DNA of 64,000 nucleotides from Mycobacterium sp. UM_CSW (GTDB lineage: Bacteria; Actinomycetota; Actinomycetes; Mycobacteriales; Mycobacteriaceae). Below, piece by piece: positions 26,483-35,129 of this stretch. The position numbers and the translations under genes were made by a program. Under the pieces are notes generated by a model. The model did not search any database. It was not told where the DNA came from and saw only the letters and a program-made list of their open reading frames with translations. The stretch is taken from the NCBI RefSeq assembly GCF_000455205.1, contig NZ_AUWQ01000004.1:1-64000 (forward strand). The letters are read 5' to 3'. Each line of letters opens with the position of its first letter. Positions within the stretch are counted from its first letter, which is position 1.

Positions 26483-27823
26483 ATGAGCGACGTCGTCATC
26501 GCCCCGTCGGGGCCCCCCGCCGTCCGAATGCCGCCGACGGCCCGAATCCCAAAGCCGCTGTCCGGCATCGGCTTCGCGATCTCGCGGCGCGGGATGATCA
26601 AGCGGTTGGCGAAGCGCTACGGCAACGTCTTCACCCTTACCATCCCGATTTTCGGTCGCGCCGTGATCGTGTGTGACCCGCAGCTGGCGAAGCAGGTGTT
26701 CACCACCAGTCCCGAGGAGCTCGGCAACATTCAGCCCAACCTGAGCCGGATGTTCGGCTCGGGCTCGGTGTTCGCGTTGGACCGCGACGAGCACCGGCAG
26801 CGGCGACGGCTGTTGGCACCGCCGTTCCACGGCAAGAGCATGAAGAACTACGAGGCCATCATCGAAGAGGAGACCCTGCGCGAGACGGCCAATTGGCCGG
26901 AGGGCCGGCCCTTCCCGACGCTCCCGTCGATGATGCGCATCACGCTCAACGCCATCCTGCGCGCGGTCTTCGGCGCCGACGGCGCCGAACTGGACGAGCT
27001 GCGCCGTCTCATCCCGCCGTGGGTCACCTTGGGCTCACGCTTAGCTGTATTGCCGAAACCCGAACGGACATATGGCCGGTTCACCCCGTGGGGCCGCCTG
27101 GACTGGTGGCGGCGCCAATACGACGTCATCATCGACAAGCTCATCGCCGACGAGCGGGCCGATCCGAACTTCGCCGAACGCACCGACGTGCTCGCGCTCA
27201 TGCTGCGCAGCACCTACGACGACGGATCTGCGATGTCGCACAAGGACATTGGTGACGAACTGCTCGCGCTCCTGGCCGCCGGGCACGAAACGACGGCGGC
27301 CACGCTGGCGTGGGCGTTCGAGCGGGTGACCCGCCACCCCGACGTGCTGGCCGCCCTGGTGGAGGAAGCCGACAACGGCGGGAGCGAGCTTCGCCAGGCG
27401 ACGATCCTGGAGGTCCAGCGGGCCCGGACGGTCATCCTCTTCTGCGCCCGCCGCGTATTTCCGCAAACCTTCCAGCTCGGCGAATGGGTCCTCCCCCAAG
27501 GTGATTCGATCATCGTGAGCATCTCGCAGATCCACGACGATCCCGACGTCTATCCGGACCCGGAGCGCTTCGACCCGCAGCGCTACATCGGGGGCAAGCC
27601 GTCGACGTTCGCGTGGATCCCGTTCGGTGGGGGCACCCGCCGCTGCGTGGGGGCCGCGTTCGCCAACATGGAGATGGACGTGGTGTTACGAACGGTGCTG
27701 CGCGACTTCACAATCGAGACCACGACGGCGCCGGGCGAGCGTTGGCACTCTCGCGGGGTCGCCTATACCCCCAAGAACGGCGGGCGCATCGTCGTCCACC
27801 GGCGGCAGGCCGCAGAGGGCTGA
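26483..27823 (+). CDS. cyp138: Cytochrome P450 CYP138
   Basis: The 446-residue P450 matches Rv0136. The I-helix is LLAAGHETTAATLAW, the ExxR motif lies in EVQRAR, and the haem-Cys loop is WIPFGGGTRRCVGAAFANME. It is a soluble monooxygenase; its substrate is unknown. The ATG at 26483 is chosen by the conserved MSDVV start and a GGGGAG upstream; an in-frame ATG at 26459 is the alternative. The frame continues far upstream only as antisense to the tetR gene. Its stop is one base from the convergent msrA stop. Confidence 0.95.
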   Translation: MSDVVIAPSGPPAVRMPPTARIPKPLSGIGFAISRRGMIKRLAKRYGNVFTLTIPIFGRAVIVCDPQLAKQVFTTSPEELGNIQPNLSRMFGSGSVFALDRDEHRQRRRLLAPPFHGKSMKNYEAIIEEETLRETANWPEGRPFPTLPSMMRITLNAILRAVFGADGAELDELRRLIPPWVTLGSRLAVLPKPERTYGRFTPWGRLDWWRRQYDVIIDKLIADERADPNFAERTDVLALMLRSTYDDGSAMSHKDIGDELLALLAAGHETTAATLAWAFERVTRHPDVLAALVEEADNGGSELRQATILEVQRARTVILFCARRVFPQTFQLGEWVLPQGDSIIVSISQIHDDPDVYPDPERFDPQRYIGGKPSTFAWIPFGGGTRRCVGAAFANMEMDVVLRTVLRDFTIETTTAPGERWHSRGVAYTPKNGGRIVVHRRQAAEG

Positions 27824-27824
27824 A

Positions 27825-28340
27825 TCAACTGCCGGCGGCCGCTCGGCGCGGCAGCTTCCAGCCGGGACGCACGAAGTGGCAGGTGTACCCGTTGGGGTAG
27901 TGCTGCAGGTAGTCCTGATGCTCGGGCTCGGCTTCCCAGAAGTCGCCCGCGGGGCTGACCTCGGTCACGACCTTGCCTGGCCACAGGCCCGACGCCTCGA
28001 CGTCGGCGATGGTGTCCAGCGCGACCCGCTTCTGCTCGTCGTCGACGTAGAAGATGGCCGAGCGGTAGCTGGTCCCAATGTCGTTGCCCTGGCGGTTCTT
28101 CGTGGTCGGATCGTGGACCTGGAAGAAGAACTCCAGCAGCGTGCGGTAATCGGTGACAGCAGGGTCGTAGACGATTTCGATGGCTTCGGCGTGCGTGCCG
28201 TGATTGCGGTAGGTCGCGTTGGGGACGTCGCCGCCCGTGTAGCCGACCCGGGTCGAGATGACGCCGGGTTGCTTGCGGATCAGGTCCTGCATGCCCCAGA
28301 AGCAGCCGCCGGCGAGAATCGCCTTTTGAGGATCGGTCAT
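27825..28340 (-). CDS. msrA: Peptide methionine sulfoxide reductase A
   Basis: The 171-residue enzyme corresponds to Rv0137c and reduces the S-epimer of methionine sulfoxide in proteins and free methionine. The catalytic GGCFWG motif is at 11-16, with [26 protein letters not shown] and [10 protein letters not shown] following. The recycling Cys is probably the CHF near the C-terminus ([10 protein letters not shown]). A strong AGGAGGGG precedes the ATG. It adds to the oxidative-damage repair genes of the window. Confidence 0.96.
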   Translation of the reverse strand: MTDPQKAILAGGCFWGMQDLIRKQPGVISTRVGYTGGDVPNATYRNHGTHAEAIEIVYDPAVTDYRTLLEFFFQVHDPTTKNRQGNDIGTSYRSAIFYVDDEQKRVALDTIADVEASGLWPGKVVTEVSPAGDFWEAEPEHQDYLQHYPNGYTCHFVRPGWKLPRRAAAGS

Positions 28341-28457
28341 GATTGCCCCTCCTTGCCGTCTCGCTACCCGTAGTCGCGTGCAACCCGAAGCGATCCTCCG
28401 ATTATTCCGCATCGCCGCCGTCGCTGGCGACGGCGGGCAATGCTCGACAAACGTCAA

Positions 28458-28471
28458 TAGAACGTGTTCTA
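28458..28471. promoter_or_regulatory. KstR-like operator TAGAACGTGTTCTA
   Basis: This perfect 14-base palindrome fits the published KstR consensus TnnAACnnGTTnnA at every fixed position. It ends nine bases before the ATG of the SnoaL-like gene, so binding would block that operon. KstR represses cholesterol catabolism genes until a sterol-derived CoA thioester is present. Confidence 0.65.
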
Positions 28472-28479
28472 GTTTTGGC

Positions 28480-28986
28480 ATGACTACCGCCACGTTTTCG
28501 CACAGCGAACTCGCCGCCGCCTTCGAGAAATTCGAGGAAACGGTCGCCCGGGCCGCCGAGACCCGGGACTGGGACGCCTGGGTCGAGCAGTACACGCCGG
28601 ACGTCGAATACATCGAGCACGCGGCGGGCACCATGCACGGTCGCGACGAGGTGCGCGAGTGGATCAAGCAGACGATGACCACCTTCCCAGGCAGTCACAT
28701 GGTCGCGTTCCCCACGCTGTGGTCGGTCATCGACGCGCCCACCGGCCGGGTCATCCTCGAACTGGACAACCCGATGCGCGACCCCGGCGACGGCAGCGTC
28801 ATCAGCGCCACCAACATCACGATCATCACGTATGCCGGCGACGGTCTGTGGAGTCGTGAAGAAGACATCTACAACCCGCTGCGTTTCCTGCGCGCGGCGC
28901 TGAAGTGGTGCCGCAAGGCGCAGCAGCTGGGCACCCTCGACGATGACGCCGCGCGTTGGATGGAACAGAACGGTGGGCAACAGTGA
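28480..28986 (+). CDS. SnoaL-like (NTF2 fold) protein, Rv0138 counterpart
   Basis: The 168-residue protein has an NTF2-like core ([41 protein letters not shown]) and a C-terminal helical tail with a [13 protein letters not shown] segment. It may be an isomerase, dehydratase or ligand-binding partner. Its stop overlaps the GTG of the downstream dehydrogenase by four bases (GTGA), and a KstR-like box covers its promoter, hinting at a role in sterol or related lipid metabolism. Confidence 0.85.
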   Translation: MTTATFSHSELAAAFEKFEETVARAAETRDWDAWVEQYTPDVEYIEHAAGTMHGRDEVREWIKQTMTTFPGSHMVAFPTLWSVIDAPTGRVILELDNPMRDPGDGSVISATNITIITYAGDGLWSREEDIYNPLRFLRAALKWCRKAQQLGTLDDDAARWMEQNGGQQ

Positions 28987-30026
28987 GCGCGAAACCCAAG
29001 CTCGTCATCGGCGCCAACGGATTTCTGGGTTCGCATGTGACCCGCCAACTGGTCGCCGACGGCGCCGATGTGCGGGTCATGGTGCGCCCGAACGCCAACA
29101 CCCGCAGCATCGACGACCTGCAGGTCACCCGCTTTCAGGGCGACGTCTTCGACACCGACACAGTGCGCGAGGCGATGGACGGCGTCGACGACGTCTACTA
29201 CTGCGTCGTCGACGCGCGCGCCTGGCTGCGCGACCCGTCGCCGTTGTTCCGCACCAACGTGGACGGCCTGCGCAACGTCCTCGACGTCGCCGTCAAGGAA
29301 CCCGGCCTGCGCCGGTTCGTCTTCACCAGCACCTACGCGACGGTGGGCCGCCGACACGGGCACGTGGCGACCGAACAGGACGTGATCGACCCACGCGGCC
29401 TGACTCCGTATGTCCAATCCCGGGTCCAGGCCGAAGATTTGGTGATGCGCTACGTCGCCGAGGCCGGCCTGCCCGCCGTCGCGATGTGCGTCTCGACGAC
29501 GTACGGGAGCGGGGACTGGGGCGGCACCCCGCACGGCGCGTTCATCGCCGGCGCGGTCTTCGGCAAGCTGCCCTTCCTGATGAACGGCATCCAGCTGGAG
29601 GTCGTCGGCGTCGACGACGCCGCCCGGGCCATGATCCTGGCCGCCGAGCGCGGCCGCATCGGGGAGCGATACCTGATCTCCGAGCGGATGTTCGCGCTGA
29701 ATGACGTCGTGCGAATCGCGGCCGACGAGGCGGGCGTGCCCCCGCCGCGACGCTCGATTTCCGTGCCGGTGCTCTACGCCCTGGCCGCGATGGGCACCCT
29801 GAGGGCGCGACTCACCGGCAAGGACTCCGAACTCAGCCTCAAATCGGTGCGGATGATGCGCGCCGAAGCGCCCGTCGACAGCAGCAAGGCGATGCGCGAC
29901 TTGGGCTGGCAGCCGCGCCCGGTCGAGGAATCGATCCGCGAGGCGGCCCGGTTCTGGGCCGCCCTGAAGGGAGCGCAGTCCGCCCGATCCGCGACGAAGG
30001 ACAGCACCGCCGCCCAGGCCGACTAG
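28983..30026 (+). CDS. NAD(P)-dependent epimerase/3-beta-HSD-like oxidoreductase, Rv0139 counterpart
   Basis: The 347-residue extended short-chain dehydrogenase has the nucleotide motif LVIGANGFLGSHVTRQL near the N-terminus, the FTSTYATVG strand and a YVQSRVQAEDLV active-site region in which the usual YxxxK is replaced by YVQSR. It resembles 3-beta-hydroxysteroid dehydrogenases and NAD-dependent sugar epimerases. It starts with GTG within the previous stop. With the KstR-like box upstream, a sterol or hydroxy-lipid substrate is a reasonable guess. Confidence 0.87.
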   Translation: MSAKPKLVIGANGFLGSHVTRQLVADGADVRVMVRPNANTRSIDDLQVTRFQGDVFDTDTVREAMDGVDDVYYCVVDARAWLRDPSPLFRTNVDGLRNVLDVAVKEPGLRRFVFTSTYATVGRRHGHVATEQDVIDPRGLTPYVQSRVQAEDLVMRYVAEAGLPAVAMCVSTTYGSGDWGGTPHGAFIAGAVFGKLPFLMNGIQLEVVGVDDAARAMILAAERGRIGERYLISERMFALNDVVRIAADEAGVPPPRRSISVPVLYALAAMGTLRARLTGKDSELSLKSVRMMRAEAPVDSSKAMRDLGWQPRPVEESIREAARFWAALKGAQSARSATKDSTAAQAD

Positions 30027-30044
30027 CCTGCGCCCGTCGTCGGT

Positions 30045-31070
30045 TCAGTTGGCGGGCCGCGGCGGCAAGGTCGTGACTACCGCGTCGCCGGCCGCGGTGG
30101 ACGAGGAGAGATGCAGCGGATGCAGCGGCAGTTCGCTCGTCTGCGTCAACGCGGCCTGATGTTGCAGGATGATGCCCTCACGCAGCGCCCATGGGCTCAC
30201 TTGCACGGTGGGAATCTCGAGGTAGCGCAGCGTCTCGAGGGCGACGATCGCCCCGGCCAGGATCTGTCCCGCCCGCGCCGTCGACACGCCAGGCAGCCGG
30301 GCGCGTTCGGCCGGGGTCAGCCGTTTCAGCCGTGGCAGGCAGCGAGCCAGGTCCGCGGTCGCCAGGGTGCGGCGAACGAACGGGCCCTTGCGCATCTTGG
30401 GGGCGCCGCACAACCGCGCCAATTGCCGGAACGTCTTCGACGTCACGACCACCTGGCCCGGTTTCCCCTCCCAGATGATCCGGTCGGCGACGTCACCGAG
30501 CTCGCTCTCGACACGTTTTCGCAGCGCCTTGAGTTGCTTGCCGGAGGGCACCGGCGCGGAGCCGAAAAACTCGCGGGTGGCGCGGCCGGCCCCCAGCGGA
30601 AACGAGAAGGCGAAGTCGGGCGCCTGGTCACGACCGAAGGCCAGTTCCATCGAGCCCCCGCCGATATCGATGATGAGCATCCGCCCCGCCTGCCATCCGT
30701 ACCAGCGGCGGACGGCGCCATAGGTCAGGCGAGCCTCTTGCTCCCCGGAAAGCACCTGCAACCGGATCCCGCACTGATCTTCGATGTGGTCCAGCACCGC
30801 TTCCCGATTAGCGGCATCGCGAATCGCGGCCGTCGCGAACGGGTAGAGCCATTCGACATCGAAGTCGCGCGCCGCGGAAATCGCTTGCTCGACGGCGGAA
30901 GTCACATGGGAGATGCCCGATTTCGAGATCGAGCCGTCCTCGCCCAGCTCCTCACCGAGATGGGTGTGCTCCTTGACGGCGCGGACCGGAAGCGGCGGAC
31001 TGCCCGCCACCGCATCGACCACCTGCAGCTGCGCCGAATTCGAGCCCACGTCGAGCACTCCGAGTCGCAT
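30045..31070 (-). CDS. Ppx/GppA family phosphatase
   Basis: The 341-residue protein has the actin-like ATPase fold of exopolyphosphatase/pppGpp phosphatase: phosphate-1 motif MRLGVLDVGSNSAQLQVVDA, FATAAIRDAANRE, GEQEARLTYGAVRRWYG and phosphate-2 motif LIIDIGGGSMELAFG. It is related to Rv0496 (Ppx1) but lies between the Rv0139 and Rv0140 counterparts, so it is an extra paralogue. It may hydrolyse polyphosphate or pppGpp during stress. The ATG at 31070 begins the conserved fold. Confidence 0.88.
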   Translation of the reverse strand: MRLGVLDVGSNSAQLQVVDAVAGSPPLPVRAVKEHTHLGEELGEDGSISKSGISHVTSAVEQAISAARDFDVEWLYPFATAAIRDAANREAVLDHIEDQCGIRLQVLSGEQEARLTYGAVRRWYGWQAGRMLIIDIGGGSMELAFGRDQAPDFAFSFPLGAGRATREFFGSAPVPSGKQLKALRKRVESELGDVADRIIWEGKPGQVVVTSKTFRQLARLCGAPKMRKGPFVRRTLATADLARCLPRLKRLTPAERARLPGVSTARAGQILAGAIVALETLRYLEIPTVQVSPWALREGIILQHQAALTQTSELPLHPLHLSSSTAAGDAVVTTLPPRPAN

Positions 31071-31171
31071 AGCGAGCGCATACCCCCGGATGTTCGACCT
31101 ATGCAAAGCCGCGGGGAAGTCTTGGACCCGGATCGGTGTTGCAGAACACATCCGCGTCTGAGGAGGAACCC

Positions 31172-31555
31172 ATGACCCACCCGGAAATCAAAGAACCGAG
31201 CGCCGGGCATCCGATCACCATCGAGCCGACGAAAGGCCGGGTACAGGTGCGCGTCAACGGCGAACTCGTCGCCGACACCACCGCGGCGCTGGAACTGCGC
31301 GAGGCGAGTTTGCCTGCGGTGCAATACATTCCGATCGGCGACGTGGTCTCCGACCGGCTCACCCGCACGGACACCAGCACCCACTGCCCGTTCAAGGGTG
31401 ACGCCAGCTACTACAGCGTGACCACCTCCGCGGGCGAGACCGTGGTCGACGCGATCTGGACGTACGAGCAGCCCTACCCCGCCGTCGCGGCGATCGCGGG
31501 GCACGTCGCCTTCTACCCGAACAAGGCCGAGATCTCAGTAGCCCCCACTGGGTGA
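31172..31555 (+). CDS. DUF427 domain protein, Rv0140 counterpart
   Basis: The 127-residue beta-rich protein is a DUF427 member: PTKGRVQVRVNGELVADT, then STHCPFKGDASYYSV and WTYEQPYPAVAAIAGHVAFYPNKAEI. The function is unknown. AGGAGGA precedes the ATG at 31172. The gene runs 21 bases into the end of the convergent SnoaL-like gene. Confidence 0.9.
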   Translation: MTHPEIKEPSAGHPITIEPTKGRVQVRVNGELVADTTAALELREASLPAVQYIPIGDVVSDRLTRTDTSTHCPFKGDASYYSVTTSAGETVVDAIWTYEQPYPAVAAIAGHVAFYPNKAEISVAPTG

Positions 31556-31939
31556 CTGGGGCAGCGCGCGCTCCTGCGCGCGCGTGTCGCTGTATTCGCG
31601 CATCGAAACGATCAGCCCGTCGCGTATCTCGAAGATGCACGCGAAGGGGCTGTCGTATTCGACCCCGTCGGTGTTGGTGCCGAACGCCTGGGCCTCCACC
31701 ACCACCGTGTCGCCGTCGGCGAAGCAACTGCGCAGCTCGACGGTGAGATCCAAGGTTCGTTTGCGCCACTCGACCGATTGGCGCAATGTCGCCTTGTCGA
31801 ACGCTATCCGGGTGTAAAGGCTCCAATAGGTGAAGTCGTCGCTCAGCAGCGAAAAGCCCTCGTCCAGGTCGGCGCCCTCGGTCAGGCTCTGCAAGAACAT
31901 CCAGGCGAGCTCCGTGTGCGGGCCATCGAATGGCGTCAT
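31535..31939 (-). CDS. SnoaL-like protein, Rv0141c counterpart
   Basis: The 134-residue protein has an NTF2-type fold with LSDDFTYWSLYTRIAFDKATLRQSVEWRKRTLDLTVELRSCF and a VEYDSPFACIFEIRDGLIVSMREYSD end, where the last strands shape the ligand pocket. The ATG at 31939 gives a length near that of Rv0141c; an upstream in-frame start exists at 31978. Its C-terminus overlaps the convergent DUF427 gene by 21 bases. Confidence 0.82.
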   Translation of the reverse strand: MTPFDGPHTELAWMFLQSLTEGADLDEGFSLLSDDFTYWSLYTRIAFDKATLRQSVEWRKRTLDLTVELRSCFADGDTVVVEAQAFGTNTDGVEYDSPFACIFEIRDGLIVSMREYSDTRAQERALPQSPSGGY

Positions 31940-32028
31940 CACATCGCAATATTGTCGTGGGACACGATCACCGGTCAAACGGCATGGTCCTTGGAACTCG
32001 CTGTGACCCCAGATTGCAGAGTGAACGG

Positions 32029-32940
32029 GTGAAAAGCGCGCGGACGGTCACATTCCCCGGGGCGGCCAGCTTCGGGCACACCTTGGCGCCCCTGCGGCGC
32101 GGTCCGCGCGACCCGTGCTTCCGGCTACCCGGCGACGGCACCATCTGGCGGACCAGTCTGCTGTCCAGCGGGCCCGTCACCGCGCGGATCAGCCGCGCCG
32201 CCGCCAATGCGGCCCATTGCGAGGCCTGGGGCGGCGGTGCTCAGGAGTTCATCGAGATGCTGCCCGCGATGCTGGGCGCCGATGACGACGCGTCGGACTT
32301 CGAGCCGCGCGACCCCATCGTTGCCGCCGCCCACCAACGCGTCCCGCACCTGCGGCTGGGCCGCACCGGACGGGTGCTGGAGGCCCTGATCCCGGCCATC
32401 ATCGAGCAGCGGGTGCCTGGCGCCGACGCGTTCCGCTCCTGGCGCGTCCTGGTGTCCAAGCACGGGACCCCCGCGCCCGGGCCGGCGCCGGCCGGGATGC
32501 GGGTGCCGCCGTCGGCCGAGGCGTGGCGGCACATCCCGTCGTGGGAGTTCCATCGCGCCAACGTCGACCCGAGGCGGGCGCAGACGGTGGTGGGTTGCGC
32601 GCGGCGGGCGGCCTCGCTGGAGCGCCTGGTGTCGCGGCCGGCGGAGGAGGCCCGCCGGGCTTTGACCTCCCTGCCGGGGGTGGGTGAGTGGACCGCGGCC
32701 GAAACCGCGCAGCGCGCATTCGGCGACGCCGACGCCGTCTCGGTGGGCGACTATCACATTCCCAAGATGATCGGCTGGACGCTGCTGGGCCGCCCTGTCG
32801 ACGACGCCGTGATGCTCGAGCTGCTCGAGCCGATGCGCCCACACCGCCACCGAGTGGTCCGGTTGCTGGAGGCCAGCGGGCTGGCGTACGAGCCGCGTCG
32901 CGGCGCCAGGCTGCCGGTGCAGCAAATCCACACGCTCTGA
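32029..32940 (+). CDS. AlkA-like DNA glycosylase, Rv0142 counterpart
   Basis: The 303-residue protein has a helix-hairpin-helix glycosylase core, LTSLPGVGEWTAAETAQRAFGDADAVSVGDYHIPKM, in which the Asp of SVGDYH is the probable catalytic residue. This places it with DNA-3-methyladenine glycosylase II proteins that remove alkylated bases. The N-terminal region (about 1-90) is divergent. GTG at 32029, supported by the conserved VTFPGAASF start. The neighbouring dps gene also protects DNA, but has its own promoter. Confidence 0.85.
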   Translation: MKSARTVTFPGAASFGHTLAPLRRGPRDPCFRLPGDGTIWRTSLLSSGPVTARISRAAANAAHCEAWGGGAQEFIEMLPAMLGADDDASDFEPRDPIVAAAHQRVPHLRLGRTGRVLEALIPAIIEQRVPGADAFRSWRVLVSKHGTPAPGPAPAGMRVPPSAEAWRHIPSWEFHRANVDPRRAQTVVGCARRAASLERLVSRPAEEARRALTSLPGVGEWTAAETAQRAFGDADAVSVGDYHIPKMIGWTLLGRPVDDAVMLELLEPMRPHRHRVVRLLEASGLAYEPRRGARLPVQQIHTL

Positions 32941-32948
32941 CCCACGGT

Positions 32949-32972
32949 GTTTTCCGGGTGGGCCATCGGGTA
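32949..32972 (+). promoter_or_regulatory. SigF-type promoter of dps
   Basis: GTTT (32949-32952) and GGGTA (32968-32972) stand 15 bases apart, identical in spacing to the promoters of the Mn catalase and hemerythrin genes. A transcript from here would have a leader of about 50 bases before the dps ATG. Confidence 0.75.
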
Positions 32973-33027
32973 CCCAGCAGGGCAGTACCGTGTGCGAACC
33001 GCAGGGAAGGAAGCTAGGGAAAAAGCA

Positions 33028-33576
33028 ATGACTCAGTTCACTATTCCGGGATTGACCGACAAGCAGGCGGCGCGACTGACCGAACTGCTGCAAAAGCAAC
33101 TGAGCACCTACAACGATCTGCATCTGACGTTGAAGCACATCCACTGGAACGTGGTGGGCCCGAACTTCATTGGCGTGCACGAGATGGTCGATCCCCAGGT
33201 GGACGCGGTGCGCAATTTCGCCGACGACGTCGCCGAACGCATTGCGGCGCTTGGGGCTTCACCGCAGGGCACGCCGGGCGCGATCATCAGGGATCGCTCG
33301 TGGGACGACTACTCCGTCGGCCGCGACACGGTCCAGGCGCATCTGGCCGCGCTTGACCTCGTCTACAACGGCGTCATCGAGGACATCCGCCAATCCATCG
33401 ACGAGACGGACGAACTCGACCCGGTGACCCAGGATTTGCTGATCGGGCAGGCGGGACAACTGGAGAAGTTCCAATGGTTTGTCCGGGCGCATCTGGAAAG
33501 CTCGGGCGGCGCCCTGGCCCACGAGGGCGCGAGCACCGAAAAGGACGCGGCGAGCAGCGCGCGGCGCGAGTCCTAG
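33028..33576 (+). CDS. dps: Dps, DNA-protecting ferritin-like protein
   Basis: The 182-residue protein closely resembles the M. smegmatis starvation Dps. The ferroxidase-site residues lie in LTLKHIHWNVVGPNFIGVHEMVDPQVD, and the Arg- and Lys-rich C-terminal tail resembles the part that binds DNA in that protein. It forms a dodecamer that oxidises ferrous iron with peroxide and coats DNA. AAGGAAG and GGGAAAAA lie upstream of the ATG. M. tuberculosis lacks a Dps at this position. Its TAG overlaps the convergent ClC stop (CTAG). Confidence 0.95.
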   Translation: MTQFTIPGLTDKQAARLTELLQKQLSTYNDLHLTLKHIHWNVVGPNFIGVHEMVDPQVDAVRNFADDVAERIAALGASPQGTPGAIIRDRSWDDYSVGRDTVQAHLAALDLVYNGVIEDIRQSIDETDELDPVTQDLLIGQAGQLEKFQWFVRAHLESSGGALAHEGASTEKDAASSARRES

Positions 33577-35057
33577 CTATCGGTAGCTGATTCGCCTTCG
33601 GCGACCGTCGAGGGCTGGCGCACGCGCTCGGCCTCGGCGGTTTCCCGGTTCAGCCGCTGCGCCTCGTAGATGGTGACGTTGCTGCGCGACAGCACCAGGG
33701 CCGCTATCCCGACGGCGAGGATGGCGCCCGGCACCACCGAAAACGAGCCGGTCATCTCGGCGACCATGATCATGATCGCCAGCGGCGCGCGCGCGACGCT
33801 GCCGAAGCAGGCCATCATCCCAACCACGACGAAGATGCCCGGCTCGTGCGGCACCCCGGGCAGTCCGGACAGCTCGCCCAGCCGCCAGACCGCGGCCCCC
33901 ACGAAGGCGCCGATCACGATCCCCGGTCCGAACAGGCCGCCGGATCCGCCGGTACCGATCGATAGCGACGTGGCCACGATCTTTGCGATCGGCAGGACGA
34001 TGACGACCCACAGCGGGATCGCCAACAGCGACGCGCGGTCGGCCGCCAGCTGGGCCCAGCCGTAGCCACTGCTCAGGATCTGCGGGAGCAGCAGTCCCAG
34101 CAGCCCGACGAGCAGCCCGCCCAGCGCCGGCTTGAGCACTGCGCCGCCGGGCAGCCGCTTGGTCAGCCGCACGGTGGCATGGAAGGTGCGCGCGTACAGG
34201 TAACCGACCGCGGCCGCGACCAGACCGATCACCACGAACCACAGCAGCGGCCACGCCTTCTCGAAGCGGTACTCGGCATCGATGTAGCCGAACAGCGGAT
34301 CGAAGCCCAGGAACGCCCCGAGCACCGCGTAGGCGGTGCCCGAGGTGATGAAGCCGGGCAGCAGGTAGCGGTAGTCGAAGTCGTCGCGGTAAGGGATCGA
34401 CGCGGCCAGCACTGCCCCACCCAGGGGTGCGGCGAAGATTGCGCCGATGCCGGCGCCGATGCCCAGCGCCACCGCCGTCCGGCCGTCCTCGTCGGACAGG
34501 TTCAGCCGCCGGGCAAGCAGCGAGGAGAAGCCCGCCGAGATTTGCGCGGTCGGTCCCTCGCGGCCGGCCGAGCCGCCCGAGCCGATGGTCAGCGCGCTGG
34601 CCACCATCTTCACCAGCACGGCACGAAAGCGGATGGCGCGGGGATCGCCGTGGACGGCCTGGATGGCTTCGTCCGTGCCGTGGCCGGTGGCCTCCGGGGC
34701 CAGCTTCGCCACGATCAACGCTGACAGCAACGCGCCGCCCGTCGTCACCAGCGGGATGGCCCACGCCCGGCTGAAGCCCGTCGACCCGTGGCCGCCACCC
34801 TCCCCGACGGGCGTCGGGATGTGGTAACCGGCCAGGTAGCCGAGCAGAAATTCGCCGGTGTACTTCAGCGCGAAATAGAAGGCGACGGCGCCCAGGCCGG
34901 CGATGACGCCGATCGTGACGCCCAGCAGCAGCCACTTCTGCACGTAGCCCGACTTGCGGATCGAGGCCCCGAAGCGGCCACCTGCGGCGCGGGCCGGGGC
35001 CACTGGGGCCTCCGCGGGCTGGGGTTCCTCATCCGTCGGTTCTTCCCCGGGCACCAC
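33573..35057 (-). CDS. ClC-type chloride channel or transporter, Rv0143c counterpart
   Basis: The 494-residue membrane protein has the anion-selectivity motifs of ClC proteins: GSGGSAGREGP with the gating Glu at about 166, GIGAGIGAIFAAPLGG and GTGGSGGLFGPG. About ten hydrophobic helices lie between 40 and 455. Cytoplasmic tails at both ends are rich in charged residues and there is no CBS domain. It may exchange chloride for protons and so aid acid tolerance or charge balance. Confidence 0.93.
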   Translation of the reverse strand: MVPGEEPTDEEPQPAEAPVAPARAAGGRFGASIRKSGYVQKWLLLGVTIGVIAGLGAVAFYFALKYTGEFLLGYLAGYHIPTPVGEGGGHGSTGFSRAWAIPLVTTGGALLSALIVAKLAPEATGHGTDEAIQAVHGDPRAIRFRAVLVKMVASALTIGSGGSAGREGPTAQISAGFSSLLARRLNLSDEDGRTAVALGIGAGIGAIFAAPLGGAVLAASIPYRDDFDYRYLLPGFITSGTAYAVLGAFLGFDPLFGYIDAEYRFEKAWPLLWFVVIGLVAAAVGYLYARTFHATVRLTKRLPGGAVLKPALGGLLVGLLGLLLPQILSSGYGWAQLAADRASLLAIPLWVVIVLPIAKIVATSLSIGTGGSGGLFGPGIVIGAFVGAAVWRLGELSGLPGVPHEPGIFVVVGMMACFGSVARAPLAIMIMVAEMTGSFSVVPGAILAVGIAALVLSRSNVTIYEAQRLNRETAEAERVRQPSTVAEGESATDS

Positions 35058-35129
35058 GTCATCTTAGGCAGACGGGAATAAACGGACTTCGGTCCGGTTA
35101 TACGGACAGCTCTAATCGAGGAGGTAGAC
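35058..35129. promoter_or_regulatory. Divergent promoter region of the ClC and pirin genes
   Basis: The 72-base gap holds a small hairpin CGGAC-TTCG-GTCCG and a GGTTATAC at 35097-35104 that could be an extended -10 for the pirin gene. The GAGGAGGTAGAC ribosome-binding site follows. Confidence 0.35.

Noticed and set aside
31080-31100. GGGTAT on the minus strand upstream of the Ppx/GppA gene, considered as a SigF -10
   Set aside because: No GTTT occurs 15-17 bases upstream; the nearest similar triplet is too far away.
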